The notes: generated by a model not told the origin, from the sequence alone. A stretch of 64,000 nt of DNA from Chryseobacterium soli (GCF_000737705.1 NZ_JPRH01000012.1:62001-126000); one strand, 5' to 3'. Shown: positions 8,713 to 18,404, counted from the first letter of the stretch. Made by a program: numbers and translations.

Positions 8713-9971
8713 TGTAATGTTCCGTTTTTTTTGTTTGGCAAAATGATTAGTCTCAGAGAAGAATCTTTGTTGAAATAGCTCCACATCCAGTTGAAAAAGA
8801 CAGCAAGTTTATTTCTTACACTTAAAATAAGCATTAAATGCAGAAACATCCAGAAGTACCATGCGAAAAATCCCTGGAATTTCACAAATGGTAAATCTAC
8901 TACAGCTCTGTGTTTACCGATGGTTGCTAAAGAGCCTTTGTCATCATATTCATACTCCTGCCAGTTTTCTCCGCTCTTCTTCAAAAGATTCTTCCCTAAA
9001 TTTTTCGCCTGATTAATCGCTACGTTCGCAACCTGAGGATGACCTTGTGGATATTTAGGAGTTTCCATATAGGCGATATCTCCGATTGCATAAATATTAT
9101 TATAGCCTTTTATTGTATTGTATCGATCTACGATATATCTGTTTCTATTTAATTTTTCCGGAGAAAATCCATCTACCACGTTCCCTGTAACTCCGGCTGC
9201 CCAAATTACGTTATTGGAAGGAATCTCTTTACCGCTTTTCATAAAGACCTTATCTCCGTCATATTCGGTAACCACTTCTCCACTCATAAAAGTCACTCCC
9301 AGATCTTTAAGATATTGTTCAGATTTTTGCTGAGCTTCGGGACTCATTACGGCAAGTGGTTTTTCTGTAGAGCTTACCAAAATGATTTTGAGCTGATCAA
9401 AATTCATGTAAGGATAATCTCTCGGCAGGATTTCTTTTTTCATTTCGGCAAATGCTCCTGCGAGTTCTACGCCTGTAGGTCCGCTTCCTACGATCACAAT
9501 ATTCCAGTTTCCGCTGTCACTTCTGCTTTTTTCTATAATAAGCTTTTCGAAAGTCATCAACACGTGATTCCTGATGCTTATAGCTTCCTGAGTGTTTTTC
9601 ATCCCAAACGCCTTGCCTTCCAAGTCTTTATTACCGAAGAAATTAGTTTTGCAGCCTGTTGCGATAATTAATTTATCATAGGTGAATTCTGCTTCATCAG
9701 TAATCACTTTATTGTTAACAGGATCAATTTCTTTAACCTCTGTCAAACGAAACTGTGTATTTCTGGACTGCTGAAAAATCTTCCTGAAGGGAAAGGAAAT
9801 ATTAGACGGTTCTATCCTTCCACACGCCACCTGATAGAAAAGAGGCTGAAACATATGATGATTGACCCTATCGAGGACAATTACCTTTTTGTTCTTGTTA
9901 TTCAATGTTTTTGCAAGCTGCAGCCCCGCAAATCCTCCTCCTATAATGATGATTTTTTCGCGTGTTTCCAT
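8709..9971 (-). CDS. ndh: Type II NADH dehydrogenase (NAD(P)/FAD-dependent oxidoreductase)
   Basis: A 420-residue single-subunit NADH:quinone oxidoreductase that feeds electrons to menaquinone without pumping protons. The N-terminal FAD-binding motif 'IIIGGGFAGLQLA' lies around residues 7-19, the second Rossmann motif 'IVIVGSGPTGVELAGAF' around 160, and 'YAIGDIAYM' supplies the FAD-ribityl contact. The C-terminal hydrophobic helices ('GFFAWYFWMFLHLMLIL') fit the membrane anchor. I choose the ATG at 9971 rather than the TTG at 9980 because the TTG overlaps a TAAATTTG promoter element. It overlaps trmD by four bases downstream. Confidence 0.93.
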   Translation of the reverse strand: METREKIIIIGGGFAGLQLAKTLNNKNKKVIVLDRVNHHMFQPLFYQVACGRIEPSNISFPFRKIFQQSRNTQFRLTEVKEIDPVNNKVITDEAEFTYDKLIIATGCKTNFFGNKDLEGKAFGMKNTQEAISIRNHVLMTFEKLIIEKSRSDSGNWNIVIVGSGPTGVELAGAFAEMKKEILPRDYPYMNFDQLKIILVSSTEKPLAVMSPEAQQKSEQYLKDLGVTFMSGEVVTEYDGDKVFMKSGKEIPSNNVIWAAGVTGNVVDGFSPEKLNRNRYIVDRYNTIKGYNNIYAIGDIAYMETPKYPQGHPQVANVAINQAKNLGKNLLKKSGENWQEYEYDDKGSLATIGKHRAVVDLPFVKFQGFFAWYFWMFLHLMLILSVRNKLAVFFNWMWSYFNKDSSLRLIILPNKKNGTLQ

Positions 9972-9977
9972 AATAGA

Positions 9978-9985
9978 CAAATTTA
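9978..9985 (-). promoter_or_regulatory. -7 promoter element of ndh
   Basis: TAAATTTG on the minus strand ends 6 bases before the ATG at 9971, so the ndh transcript would have almost no leader. No TTG lies at a suitable distance upstream, so the call rests on the -7 element alone. Confidence 0.35.
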
Positions 9986-10036
9986 CTGATTTTATTTAGC
10001 ATTTAGTAGTGAAAAAAGTTAGTTTTGCAAAACTTT

Positions 10037-10900
10037 ATGACACCGAAAAAGTACACCAAAAAAACTGCCAAAAAGGTTCATGATACCCGGCGAAAAAATT
10101 ATTTTTTCCGGCGAAAAGTGGTATTGGCGATTTTAATTTTGGCATTAATAGGAACCGGGTTCTATTTAAAGCAGTCTGTAAGCTACTATTACGCATTATA
10201 TTTCAATAAATTCTCACATAAAAAGCTTCACAACAATGAAGTGGAAACACTGAGGATTCAAAAAATACTTTCCAATAATCTAGATAAAACCTATGGGTTT
10301 GATATTTCTCATTATCAAAATAAAGAAGATATCAATTGGGACAGCCTGAGTATCGGAAATAAAACCATTCCATTGGAATTTGTGGTAATGCGCGCCACTA
10401 TGGGAAATCGAAACGCCGATAAACATTTCGGGGAATTCTGGGGACTGGCCAAAAAACATGACCTGATCCGCGGAGCTTATCATTTCTACAGAGCTGATGA
10501 AGATCCCGTGATTCAGGCCAATAATTTTCTGGAAAATGTAAAATTGGAAAGCGGAGATCTTCCCCCTATTTTAGACATTGAAAAAATCCCGAAACGTAAG
10601 ACCAATAAAAAACTGATTGAAGATTTAAAGGTTTGGTGCAAGATTGTTGAGGAAGCCTATGGTGAAAAACCTATTATTTATACTTACTACCATTATTATA
10701 AAGATTTTTTAAAAGGAGAATTTGATGATTATCCTTTGTGGCTGGCTAATTATAATGATGTTCCTACTCCATCACCGGACAGTAACTGGGATTTCTGGCA
10801 GTTTACCGAAAATGGAATCGTTCACGGGATCAATACCAAAGTAGATCTGGATATCTACAATGGTAGTACGTGGTCGTTGAAAAGACTGACACTGGATTAA
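10037..10900 (+). CDS. Glycoside hydrolase family 25 lysozyme, membrane-anchored
   Basis: A 287-residue protein from the ATG at 10037 (a TTG at 10025 overlaps a TAGTTTTG promoter element at 10020-10027 and is less likely). A very basic N-terminus is followed by one transmembrane helix (about residues 28-48, 'VVLAILILALIGTGFYL'), then a GH25 muramidase domain: 'GFDISHYQN' carries the first catalytic Asp, 'PPILDIEKI' the DxE catalytic pair, and 'WDFWQFTENG' the conserved C-terminal strand. The family cleaves beta-1,4 bonds between N-acetylmuramic acid and N-acetylglucosamine. A signal-anchor topology places it in the periplasm, suggesting cell-wall remodelling rather than attack on other cells. 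Confidence 0.9.
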   Translation: MTPKKYTKKTAKKVHDTRRKNYFFRRKVVLAILILALIGTGFYLKQSVSYYYALYFNKFSHKKLHNNEVETLRIQKILSNNLDKTYGFDISHYQNKEDINWDSLSIGNKTIPLEFVVMRATMGNRNADKHFGEFWGLAKKHDLIRGAYHFYRADEDPVIQANNFLENVKLESGDLPPILDIEKIPKRKTNKKLIEDLKVWCKIVEEAYGEKPIIYTYYHYYKDFLKGEFDDYPLWLANYNDVPTPSPDSNWDFWQFTENGIVHGINTKVDLDIYNGSTWSLKRLTLD

Positions 10901-10962
10901 TCAAGAGAAATCAATCTGATATCTACCAGCCTCTTTCCAACTTCATTCTTTCATCCCAATCA

Positions 10963-12609
10963 TTATTTTTCCAGGAATTTCAGAACATCTTCATTCAGCT
11001 CATCTGCATGCTCAAAAGGGATCATATGGGTAGCGTTTTTATAGATCTTAAGCTCAGCATGAGGTATCTCTTTTGCTATCATTTCAGTATGATCCTGCTT
11101 TATTACATCTTTATCTCCCGCTATCACCAACACCGGACTTTTTATTTTTGAAAGATCTTTTTTACTGATGTGTGGCTCATTCAGCATGATTTCTACCAGT
11201 CTGCGTTCGTTGAATGTCCCTGGCTTATTTTCTATGTCCAATACGAGAAGCTGATTTTTCATCCGTGAAACCAATCTTTCGTTGACACCTTCAGGAAAAG
11301 CATTAGCGCCTACAGTAATTAATTTATTAAGATTTTCAGGATATTTCAAAGCAAACTCAAGTCCTGTGATTCCTCCATCACTCCATCCGATAACATTAAT
11401 TTTATGAAGATTCAGCTTGTCGGTCAGCGCTTTTACATCTTCAGCAAATTGTTTATAGGTAAAATATTTTTCAGAAGTATCAGCACTTTTACCCTGCCCC
11501 CTGGTATCCACAGCAATCACTTTGAAATGTTTGGAAAGAACTGGGATCTGCTGGTAAAAATCCTGTATACTTCCCGAGTTGCCATGAAGAAGAAAAAGCG
11601 GCACTCCTTCACCGTAGACTTCATAATAAAGTTTGGTGTCTTTCAGTTGAAGATATGCCCCCGCAGATTTATTTTTTCCGTATATAGAATTTTTTGATTC
11701 CATTTGATATTGCGAAGTATCAGAAACCATTTCCTCAAGATCATCTCCCAGCGCTGCAGTTTCATCTTTAGTATTTTTTGCACTTTTATCCACTTTTACA
11801 TCGATATTAATAGCAGGTGCTGCCAGTGTCATTTTTTCCCAGTCGCCATAAAATTTCCTGATAAAACCGGTTCTGAATAAAGCAGCACTGATATTAACCT
11901 TTCCTTCAAATTCTTTCAAAAACTGAATTCCTATAAAAAACTTACCCTGAATCCAGATATTACGGTCATTGACATCAAGCGTATACGTTCCATCTTTGAT
12001 CATATCTTCTGTAAGTTCCACTGTGATTTCTTCATCCAGAATATTTTTATCCGGAAATCCGTTTTTTTCACTATAAATACTATATCGCATCAAAACCGGC
12101 TTATCAGAAGCATAGCTGGCAATATTCAGATTGATATTTTTAATCTTTGATCTTTTGCTGGCATTAAATTCCAATGCCGTTTCACCTAAAAAATCTTCTT
12201 TTTTGAATTTAGGATTAACGGAATACAGAACGCTTTTCGTTTTGGTAGTAACACCCCAGTTTTTATCGACCAGCTTTTTAACTTTAATATTGACTTCCTT
12301 TATATTTTTAACCTTTTCTTTTAAAAATATCCGTTGCTGATCCTGTTTTCTGAAATTCTGGACGGTTTCAGTATAGAGCTCATAGCCAGGAACTTCTATT
12401 CTGAGTTTTCGGGAAGCATCCATTCCGGAAAGATCAATAGAAAAATTTCCTTTCTCATCGGAGACCGTTCCAGCATTTTCTTTTTCAACCCCAATTCTTA
12501 CATAGGGAACCGGCTGGTTTTCAGCCTTGGAAACAACAGTTCCCGAAATGACCTGAGCATTGAAGCAGACTGCAGAGAAGAGCAGAAATAAAGTATTGAG
12601 TTTTTTCAT
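10963..12609 (-). CDS. Secreted alpha/beta hydrolase with N-terminal carboxypeptidase-regulatory-like domain
   Basis: A 548-residue protein from the ATG at 12609 (a TTG at 12627 would add six residues before the signal peptide). Residues 1-19 form a signal peptide. Residues about 20-100 form a carboxypeptidase-D regulatory-like domain ('GTVVSKAENQPVPYVRIGV', 'GTVSDEKGNFSIDLSG'), common in Bacteroidota surface proteins. A middle beta-rich region follows (about 100-305). The C-terminal 230 residues are an alpha/beta hydrolase: oxyanion motif 'LLHGNSGS', nucleophile elbow 'GWSDGG' and catalytic 'ATHMIPFEH'. The substrate is unknown; the closest style is esterase- or peptidase-like. The combination of all three parts in one periplasmic or surface protein is less usual. 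Confidence 0.82.
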   Translation of the reverse strand: MKKLNTLFLLFSAVCFNAQVISGTVVSKAENQPVPYVRIGVEKENAGTVSDEKGNFSIDLSGMDASRKLRIEVPGYELYTETVQNFRKQDQQRIFLKEKVKNIKEVNIKVKKLVDKNWGVTTKTKSVLYSVNPKFKKEDFLGETALEFNASKRSKIKNINLNIASYASDKPVLMRYSIYSEKNGFPDKNILDEEITVELTEDMIKDGTYTLDVNDRNIWIQGKFFIGIQFLKEFEGKVNISAALFRTGFIRKFYGDWEKMTLAAPAINIDVKVDKSAKNTKDETAALGDDLEEMVSDTSQYQMESKNSIYGKNKSAGAYLQLKDTKLYYEVYGEGVPLFLLHGNSGSIQDFYQQIPVLSKHFKVIAVDTRGQGKSADTSEKYFTYKQFAEDVKALTDKLNLHKINVIGWSDGGITGLEFALKYPENLNKLITVGANAFPEGVNERLVSRMKNQLLVLDIENKPGTFNERRLVEIMLNEPHISKKDLSKIKSPVLVIAGDKDVIKQDHTEMIAKEIPHAELKIYKNATHMIPFEHADELNEDVLKFLEK

Positions 12610-12896
12610 GGTAAAAATTTGAAGCAAAAATCTCTATTTCCCACATCAAACAATCATAACGACGTATTAAATTTAAGAACCGTTTAGTTAAATTAATGGT
12701 AAAAAAAATCTTTTTATCTGTCAAAAATTATAAAAATATTTAAAATACCGACCAACAATTGTTTTTGGATAAATTGAATTTAGTTTTAATCAGCCCGCAG
12801 CAAAAATCAGTCTTGTAAGTTTATTCGGAAGTTTCTTGCTGTATTTTCGTACTTTTGCGCTTCAATTGAAAATCAAAATCAAACCCTTACCATCCA

Positions 12897-14789
12897 ATGA
12901 ATTACGTTTCTGTCGAAAATCTCACCAAATCTTATGGCATCAAAGTTTTGTTCGAAAATATCTCTTTCCATGTGAACGAAGGAGACAAAATTGCTATTGT
13001 TGCCAAAAACGGAAGCGGAAAATCTACCCTTCTTAAAATATTGATGGGCAAAGAAATTGCTGACAGCGGAACCGTAAACATCAACAAAGATATTCAGGTT
13101 GTTTTGTTTGATCAGGAGATTGATTTTGATTCTGACCTGACGATTGATGAGTTTATGATGACTCTTGATTCTGCACCTATTCAGGCACTGAAAAATTATC
13201 ATAAATCTCTTCTTTCTACAGATTATGATTTCATTGAAAAAGCATTAGCAGAAATGGAAATTCATAAGGCCTGGGATCTGGAGAACGACATGAAACAAAT
13301 TCTGTCTCAGTTGAAAATCACAGATCTTGATGCTAAAATGGGAACGCTTTCCGGAGGACAGATCAAACGTGTTGCATTGGCAAAATTATTGACAGAAACC
13401 AGAGCGGAACACAGACACACTCTTCTGATCATGGATGAGCCTACCAACCACCTTGATGTGGAAATGGTAGAATGGCTGGAAAGTTATTTAAGCAAGGCCA
13501 AAATCACATTAATACTGGTAACCCACGACAGATATTTCTTAGATGCAGTTTGTGGAATTATCTGGGAAATGGAAGATAAAAATCTGTATTTCCATAATGG
13601 TTCTTATGCGACTTATCTTGAAAACAAAATGATCCGTGAGGATAATATGAATTCTACCATCGATAAGGCCAATAATCTTTACAGAAAAGAACTGGAGTGG
13701 ATGCGAAGACAACCCAAAGCGAGAACTACAAAATCGAAATCCAGACAAGATGACTTTTACGAAACTGAAAAAATAGCCAAAACCGATACAAGAAAAGAAT
13801 CTCTGGAGCTTGATTTCGAAATGAAAAGGCTTGGAAATAAAATTCTTGAACTTAGAGATATTTCTAAAAGCTATGGTGATAAATTACTACTAAAAGATTT
13901 CAGTTATCAGTTTCAGAGAGGTGAGAAAGTAGGAATTGTAGGAAAAAATGGTGCTGGGAAATCTACTTTATTAAATATTATCCAAGGACTTGAGCCAAAA
14001 GATTCCGGAGAAATTGAAACCGGAGAAACTATCAAATTCGGTTACTTTTCACAAAAAGGACTTAAATATAAAGAAGATGAAAGAGTAATTGATTTTATTA
14101 AAGAAATTTCTGAAAACTTTCCTTTAGCAAACGGAAGAACAATCTCTGCATCCCAGTTTTTAAGATTGTTTTTATTTGATGATCAAACCCAATATTCGCC
14201 GATTTCCAAATTGTCGGGAGGTGAAAAAAGAAGATTGCATTTGATGTATATTCTGTATCAAAATCCAAACTTTTTGATATTTGATGAGCCTACCAACGAT
14301 CTTGATCTTCCTACTTTAACGGTATTGGAAAATTTCCTGCTTAACTTTCAGGGAAGTTTGATTATTGTTTCTCACGACAGATATTTTATGGACCGTATTG
14401 TTGATCATATTCTGGCTTTTGAAGGGGATGGAAAAATAAAAGACTTCATCGGGAATTTCTCAGAATACAGAAAAAATTTAAAATTAGAGGAAAAAAATCC
14501 AAAAGCTGTCGTTGAGAAAAAAGTAGAAGCACCTGCTCCGGCTCCTGTTTCAACACCACAGGCTCCTAAAAGAAAACTTTCTTTTAAAGAACAGAGAGAA
14601 CTGGAAACGATTGATAAGGAAATCCCTGAGCTGGAGAAAAAACGTACTGTTATCCTTGACCAACTGAATAATGAAACTGAGTATGAAAAAGTAGCCAAAC
14701 TTTCAGCTGAATTAGAGAGTATTTCGGAGAAATTAGAAATTCACGAAATGAGATGGCTTGAACTACAGGAAGTTTTAGGCGAAGAGTAA
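12897..14789 (+). CDS. ABC-F family ATPase (Uup-like)
   Basis: A 630-residue soluble protein with two ABC ATPase domains and no membrane segments. Walker A motifs are 'AKNGSGKST' (about residue 38) and 'GKNGAGKST' (about 350); signature motifs are 'LSGGQIKRVALAK' and 'LSGGEKRRLHLM'; Walker B segments are 'LLIMDEPTNHLD' and 'FLIFDEPTNDLD'. The C-terminus (about 540-630) is a charged coiled coil preceded by a Pro/Ala-rich linker, as in Uup. ABC-F proteins act on ribosomes or, for Uup, on structured DNA; which applies here is not visible. A TACTTTTG element at 12850-12857 suits its promoter. Confidence 0.9.
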   Translation: MNYVSVENLTKSYGIKVLFENISFHVNEGDKIAIVAKNGSGKSTLLKILMGKEIADSGTVNINKDIQVVLFDQEIDFDSDLTIDEFMMTLDSAPIQALKNYHKSLLSTDYDFIEKALAEMEIHKAWDLENDMKQILSQLKITDLDAKMGTLSGGQIKRVALAKLLTETRAEHRHTLLIMDEPTNHLDVEMVEWLESYLSKAKITLILVTHDRYFLDAVCGIIWEMEDKNLYFHNGSYATYLENKMIREDNMNSTIDKANNLYRKELEWMRRQPKARTTKSKSRQDDFYETEKIAKTDTRKESLELDFEMKRLGNKILELRDISKSYGDKLLLKDFSYQFQRGEKVGIVGKNGAGKSTLLNIIQGLEPKDSGEIETGETIKFGYFSQKGLKYKEDERVIDFIKEISENFPLANGRTISASQFLRLFLFDDQTQYSPISKLSGGEKRRLHLMYILYQNPNFLIFDEPTNDLDLPTLTVLENFLLNFQGSLIIVSHDRYFMDRIVDHILAFEGDGKIKDFIGNFSEYRKNLKLEEKNPKAVVEKKVEAPAPAPVSTPQAPKRKLSFKEQRELETIDKEIPELEKKRTVILDQLNNETEYEKVAKLSAELESISEKLEIHEMRWLELQEVLGEE

Positions 14790-14803
14790 TCTATACTATA
14801 TAC

Positions 14804-14847
14804 AAAAAAGCTTCAATTCCATAATACGTAGAATTGAAGCTTTTTTA
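14804..14847. terminator. Bidirectional terminator after the ABC-F gene
   Basis: AAAAAAGCTTCAATTC and GAATTGAAGCTTTTTT form a long perfect stem around a 10-base loop, with A and T runs on either side, between converging genes. Confidence 0.88.
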
Positions 14848-14860
14848 TGTTTATATGCTA

Positions 14861-15919
14861 TTATATTAAATTCATAATCTTACCTTGCTGGCTGCTTTCA
14901 ATAGCTGCATCAATAATTTTCATATTCTGAATAACTTCTTTTCCCGGTGAAGGCAACGGATATCCGAAAACAATATGTTCGTAAATCTGCTGGTAATAAT
15001 TCATATAATTTCCGGGCTCACTGGATGTCACTATTCTTTCTGTTTCATTATTTTCATTCAGGAAATTTAAAATCCCATCAGATCCTGTAATTGGTTTCGT
15101 CCAGTCTTTTCCATAAACCGGGATAGAACCGGAAACCAATTCGGCTTCCTGATTATCTGTCCTTTCCTGAAGAAAAGTTCCTTTACTTCCATGAATTACA
15201 TAAGCATAATGGGCTTCTTTGCTGAAAACAGAAGACTTCAGCCTCACTCTCATATTATTTTTATACAACAAAAGAATTTCAAAATAGTCGTTTGCAAAAT
15301 CTGCTCCTTTCATAGAAAAAACATCTGCGAAAAGCTTTTCCGGATATCCGAAATACTGCACGGCCTGATCTACCAGATGAGAACCTAAGTCATGAAGAGA
15401 GCCGGAACCTGTCTGTTCAGGATTTTCTTTATGCTGCTTTCCACTTGGTTCGGTACGAAACCTGTCAAAACGGATCTCAGCTTCTTTAATCTCCCCTAAT
15501 TTTTTATCATTCAATATCTTTTGTACCTGCAGAAAATCACGGTCGAATCTTCTATTTTGATACACACTCAAAAAAAGTCCTTTTTGTTCTGCCAAATTCA
15601 CCAATTCTTCGGCTTCTTCTACATTTACGGTAAAAGGTTTTTCAACAATTATATTTTTTCCGGCTTCCAGCGCTTTTTTTGCGTATTCATAATGGGTCTG
15701 AACAGGTGTATTGATGACAACAACTTCTATATCTGCATTTTGAAGCATTTCTTCTACCGAGTGATAGATCACAGCTTCCGGATACTTCTCTTTAGAATCC
15801 TCTTTACTTCTTTCCACTATGGCAGAAATAAAAAATCCGGGATGTTCCTTCAAAAAAGGTGCATGAAATATTTTCCCACTCATCCCAAAAGCACAAAGCC
15901 CAACTCTTACCAATTGCAT
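14861..15919 (-). CDS. Gfo/Idh/MocA family oxidoreductase
   Basis: A 352-residue NAD(P)-dependent oxidoreductase. I start at the ATG at 15919; a TTG at 15937 would add six unneeded residues. The Rossmann motif 'GLCAFGMSGKIFHAPF' occupies the N-terminus, 'VEKPFTVNVEEAEEL' carries the family's EKP catalytic lysine (about residue 94), and 'GSGSLHDLGSHLVDQ' the substrate-site His. The C-terminal domain is the open beta-sheet that binds sugars, inositols or similar polyols. The exact substrate cannot be read from sequence. The gene appears to stand alone on the minus strand. Confidence 0.9.
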   Translation of the reverse strand: MQLVRVGLCAFGMSGKIFHAPFLKEHPGFFISAIVERSKEDSKEKYPEAVIYHSVEEMLQNADIEVVVINTPVQTHYEYAKKALEAGKNIIVEKPFTVNVEEAEELVNLAEQKGLFLSVYQNRRFDRDFLQVQKILNDKKLGEIKEAEIRFDRFRTEPSGKQHKENPEQTGSGSLHDLGSHLVDQAVQYFGYPEKLFADVFSMKGADFANDYFEILLLYKNNMRVRLKSSVFSKEAHYAYVIHGSKGTFLQERTDNQEAELVSGSIPVYGKDWTKPITGSDGILNFLNENNETERIVTSSEPGNYMNYYQQIYEHIVFGYPLPSPGKEVIQNMKIIDAAIESSQQGKIMNLI

Positions 15920-16026
15920 ATCTCTATTTTTTAACAAATATATTTATAAAAAAGTTTTCAGAGACTTGTATCAGACTTTTTAACGCCGTCAATCTGCTAT
16001 CTGTCAAAATATGACAAAAATCAGAT

Positions 16027-16103
16027 AATTATTTTTAATAATTCTAAATAAAATAAGACTTGAATTCCTACTTTTGCAGCTTATTTAAAACTGCTCTAAA
16101 TAA
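16027..16103 (+). promoter_or_regulatory. Promoter and possible iron-regulator sites of the TonB receptor
   Basis: A TACTTTTG element lies at 16069-16076. Upstream is the perfect inverted repeat AATTATT-TTT-AATAATT (16027-16043) and downstream TTATTTA-N9-TAAATAA (16081-16103). Two near-identical blocks, TCTAAATAAA-ATAAGA-like, flank the promoter (from 16043 and 16095). Operator function is inferred from symmetry and from the gene's likely role in iron uptake. Confidence 0.35.
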
Positions 16104-16110
16104 AAATAAG

Positions 16111-18309
16111 ATGAAAAGAAGAATTACTGCTTTAGGTTTATTAATGATTTCCGTGTCTTTTAGCGCACAAATGGGTCACAAATCTGACAATGATACAATC
16201 AGAATTCAGACTATTGAAGATGTGAATCTTCATAAAACAGGAAATCCTAATAAAGCAATTCCATTATCTACTAAGTCCAGCCTGACGGTAATGGAAAATC
16301 CCCAGCCTATTGCTATTGTTACTCATGAAATCATTGAGCAGCAGCAGGCAAAACAACTGAGTGATGTCATCAGAAATGTAAATGGTATTTATATAACTTC
16401 TGCAAGAGGAGGTTCACAGGATAGTTTTGGAGGAAGAGGATTTACTTTTGGTAATGACAATACGTTTAAAAACGGAGCAAAAGTAAACAGTGGAGTTTTT
16501 CCCGAAGTAAGCAGTCTTGAGCGAGTGGAGGTTCTGAAAGGTGCTAACGCCATGCTGTATGGTAACGTAGGTCCTGGGGGAATTATAAATCTTATCACTA
16601 AAAAACCAAGATTCGATTTTGGAGGTTCTGTCGGATTCAACGCAGGAAGCTGGAACTCTTATAAACCCATGATTGATATTTACGGACCTTTAAGCAAGAA
16701 CATTGCTTTCAGAATGAACGGTACTTATGAATATGCAGAGAGTTTCAGAGATTTAGTAAAGTCACAAAAAAATTATTTCAACCCTTCATTCCTTTTTAAC
16801 CTTAGTGAAAATACACAGCTTATTGTAGAAGGTGATTATCTGTATCAGCATTTCACTCCTGATTTTGGAGTAGGAAGTGTGATAGATGATGCTACCGGAA
16901 TTTCAAGACTGGCTACAGAAATTGACAGAAAACAATTTTTAGGAGCCAGCTGGCAGTATCAAACGAATCAGCAGGCGACAACAGATATTGTTTTAAACCA
17001 TAAATTCAGCAGTAAATGGAGTTTGAATGCTGTTGCTTCTTATCAAAATTATACGAAAGATTATTTTTCTACGGAAAGAACAACATGGGCTTATAATTCA
17101 GCAGTTGGCAATTTCAGTCCGGAATGGAAGAGACCATTGGGAAGAAACTATACGGAACAAAACTATACTTCATTACAGATTAATCTAAACGGAGAATTTA
17201 AAACCGGAACCATTAATCATAAAGTATTAATTGGGACAGATGGTGACTATGGACTGGCAGATACGTATGCTTATAAATTTACAAATTCTGCGGCCAGTAG
17301 TTTCGGATCTATCTTTCTGGACAAACCTTCTTCTACATGGACTAATGATGGAGCTATGCCGGATACTTACAGATCATCGAGAAACAGAATTGCAACAAAA
17401 AGATTTGGACTGTACGTGCAGGACCTTATCAGCATTTCAAAAGAGTTTAAAGTATTAGCCGGTGTCAGATGGTCTTACATTAAAAATGACGATACAAAAG
17501 TTAGAGATTTTATCACTAACCTGGACACTGAAACAGCTAAGAGTGGTGCACAGGATCATGCATTTTCACCAAAAATCGGGTTGATTTACAATCCTAATGA
17601 CAACCTTTCTGTTTTTGCAACATACACAAACTCATTTACCCCTAATGCAGGGTTTGACGAATTTGATCATTCTCTGAAAGCATCTACCGTAGATCAATAT
17701 GAAGTAGGAATCAAAAAAAATCTATGGAATAATGCGATTGCTGTAAACTTAACAGCTTACCAAATCAATAATACCAATGCTTATACCGCTCCTTACCTTC
17801 CAAGCGGAGCGCTGGCATTATACAGAGTATATGCCGGAAATATCAGAAGCAGAGGGGTTGAACTGGATATTACCGGTAATCCAATGAAGAATCTATCTTT
17901 AATAGGAGGTGCATCTTATAATAATGCAGTCTACACCAAAACGCCTGATAATGGTTTTGTTGAAGACCAAAGACTGGTAAGAACTCCCGCATTCACCGCA
18001 AATGCATCCGCATTCTATACTTTTACAACTTTTGTAAAAGGACTTAAATTGGGGGCTACCGCATTTTATACCGGTGACAGAAAAGCAGGATGGAATGATG
18101 TAAAAGGTCAGAAACAAGTAACCAGAATGATTGATGTAAAAGGCTTTACCACAGTAGACATCAGTGTAGGATATGGCTGGAGCAGATTCTCAATTCAGGG
18201 AAAAGTGGGTAACTTATTTGACGTTCTTAGCTACAACGTTCATGAAAACTATTCTGTAAACCCTATTACACCTAGAAACTATTATTTTACGCTTACTTAT
18301 AAATTGTAG
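16111..18309 (+). CDS. TonB-dependent siderophore receptor
   Basis: A 732-residue outer-membrane receptor from the ATG at 16111, which begins an ideal signal peptide (MKRRITALGLLMISVSFSAQ). The plug domain spans about residues 55-170 ('QQAKQLSDVIRNVNGIY', 'LERVEVLKGANAMLYG', 'GPGGIINLITKKP') and the barrel follows to the C-terminal strand 'RNYYFTLTYKL'. The plug sequence agrees with FhuA/FpvA-type ferric-siderophore receptors. There is no N-terminal carboxypeptidase-like domain. The next gene on the same strand is a PepSY-type membrane protein often found beside such receptors, supporting an iron-uptake role; the ligand is unknown. Confidence 0.9.
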   Translation: MKRRITALGLLMISVSFSAQMGHKSDNDTIRIQTIEDVNLHKTGNPNKAIPLSTKSSLTVMENPQPIAIVTHEIIEQQQAKQLSDVIRNVNGIYITSARGGSQDSFGGRGFTFGNDNTFKNGAKVNSGVFPEVSSLERVEVLKGANAMLYGNVGPGGIINLITKKPRFDFGGSVGFNAGSWNSYKPMIDIYGPLSKNIAFRMNGTYEYAESFRDLVKSQKNYFNPSFLFNLSENTQLIVEGDYLYQHFTPDFGVGSVIDDATGISRLATEIDRKQFLGASWQYQTNQQATTDIVLNHKFSSKWSLNAVASYQNYTKDYFSTERTTWAYNSAVGNFSPEWKRPLGRNYTEQNYTSLQINLNGEFKTGTINHKVLIGTDGDYGLADTYAYKFTNSAASSFGSIFLDKPSSTWTNDGAMPDTYRSSRNRIATKRFGLYVQDLISISKEFKVLAGVRWSYIKNDDTKVRDFITNLDTETAKSGAQDHAFSPKIGLIYNPNDNLSVFATYTNSFTPNAGFDEFDHSLKASTVDQYEVGIKKNLWNNAIAVNLTAYQINNTNAYTAPYLPSGALALYRVYAGNIRSRGVELDITGNPMKNLSLIGGASYNNAVYTKTPDNGFVEDQRLVRTPAFTANASAFYTFTTFVKGLKLGATAFYTGDRKAGWNDVKGQKQVTRMIDVKGFTTVDISVGYGWSRFSIQGKVGNLFDVLSYNVHENYSVNPITPRNYYFTLTYKL

Positions 18310-18338
18310 CATTAAATACGATTAATAATTTTTCAATT

Positions 18339-18375
18339 AAAAGTGGAAGTTGCATTTTTGCAGTTTCCACTTTTT
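18339..18375 (+). terminator. Hairpin between receptor and PepSY gene
   Basis: AAAAGTGGAA and TTCCACTTTTT pair around a loop whose inner bases (TGCA/TGCA) also pair, followed by T5. It may end the receptor transcript or only reduce readthrough into the PepSY gene 30 bases downstream. Confidence 0.7.
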
Positions 18376-18404
18376 ACAATTAAGATAAACAATACGATTA
18401 AGAT

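Noticed and set aside
8713..8784. 24-codon N-terminal extension of trmD
   Set aside because: It lies inside ndh, and the ATG at 8712 both overlaps the ndh stop and gives the family's normal N-terminus.
12836..12857. Full promoter for the ABC-F gene
   Set aside because: The TACTTTTG element is good, but the nearest TTG is only 11 bases away, so I mention the -7 element without calling a complete promoter.
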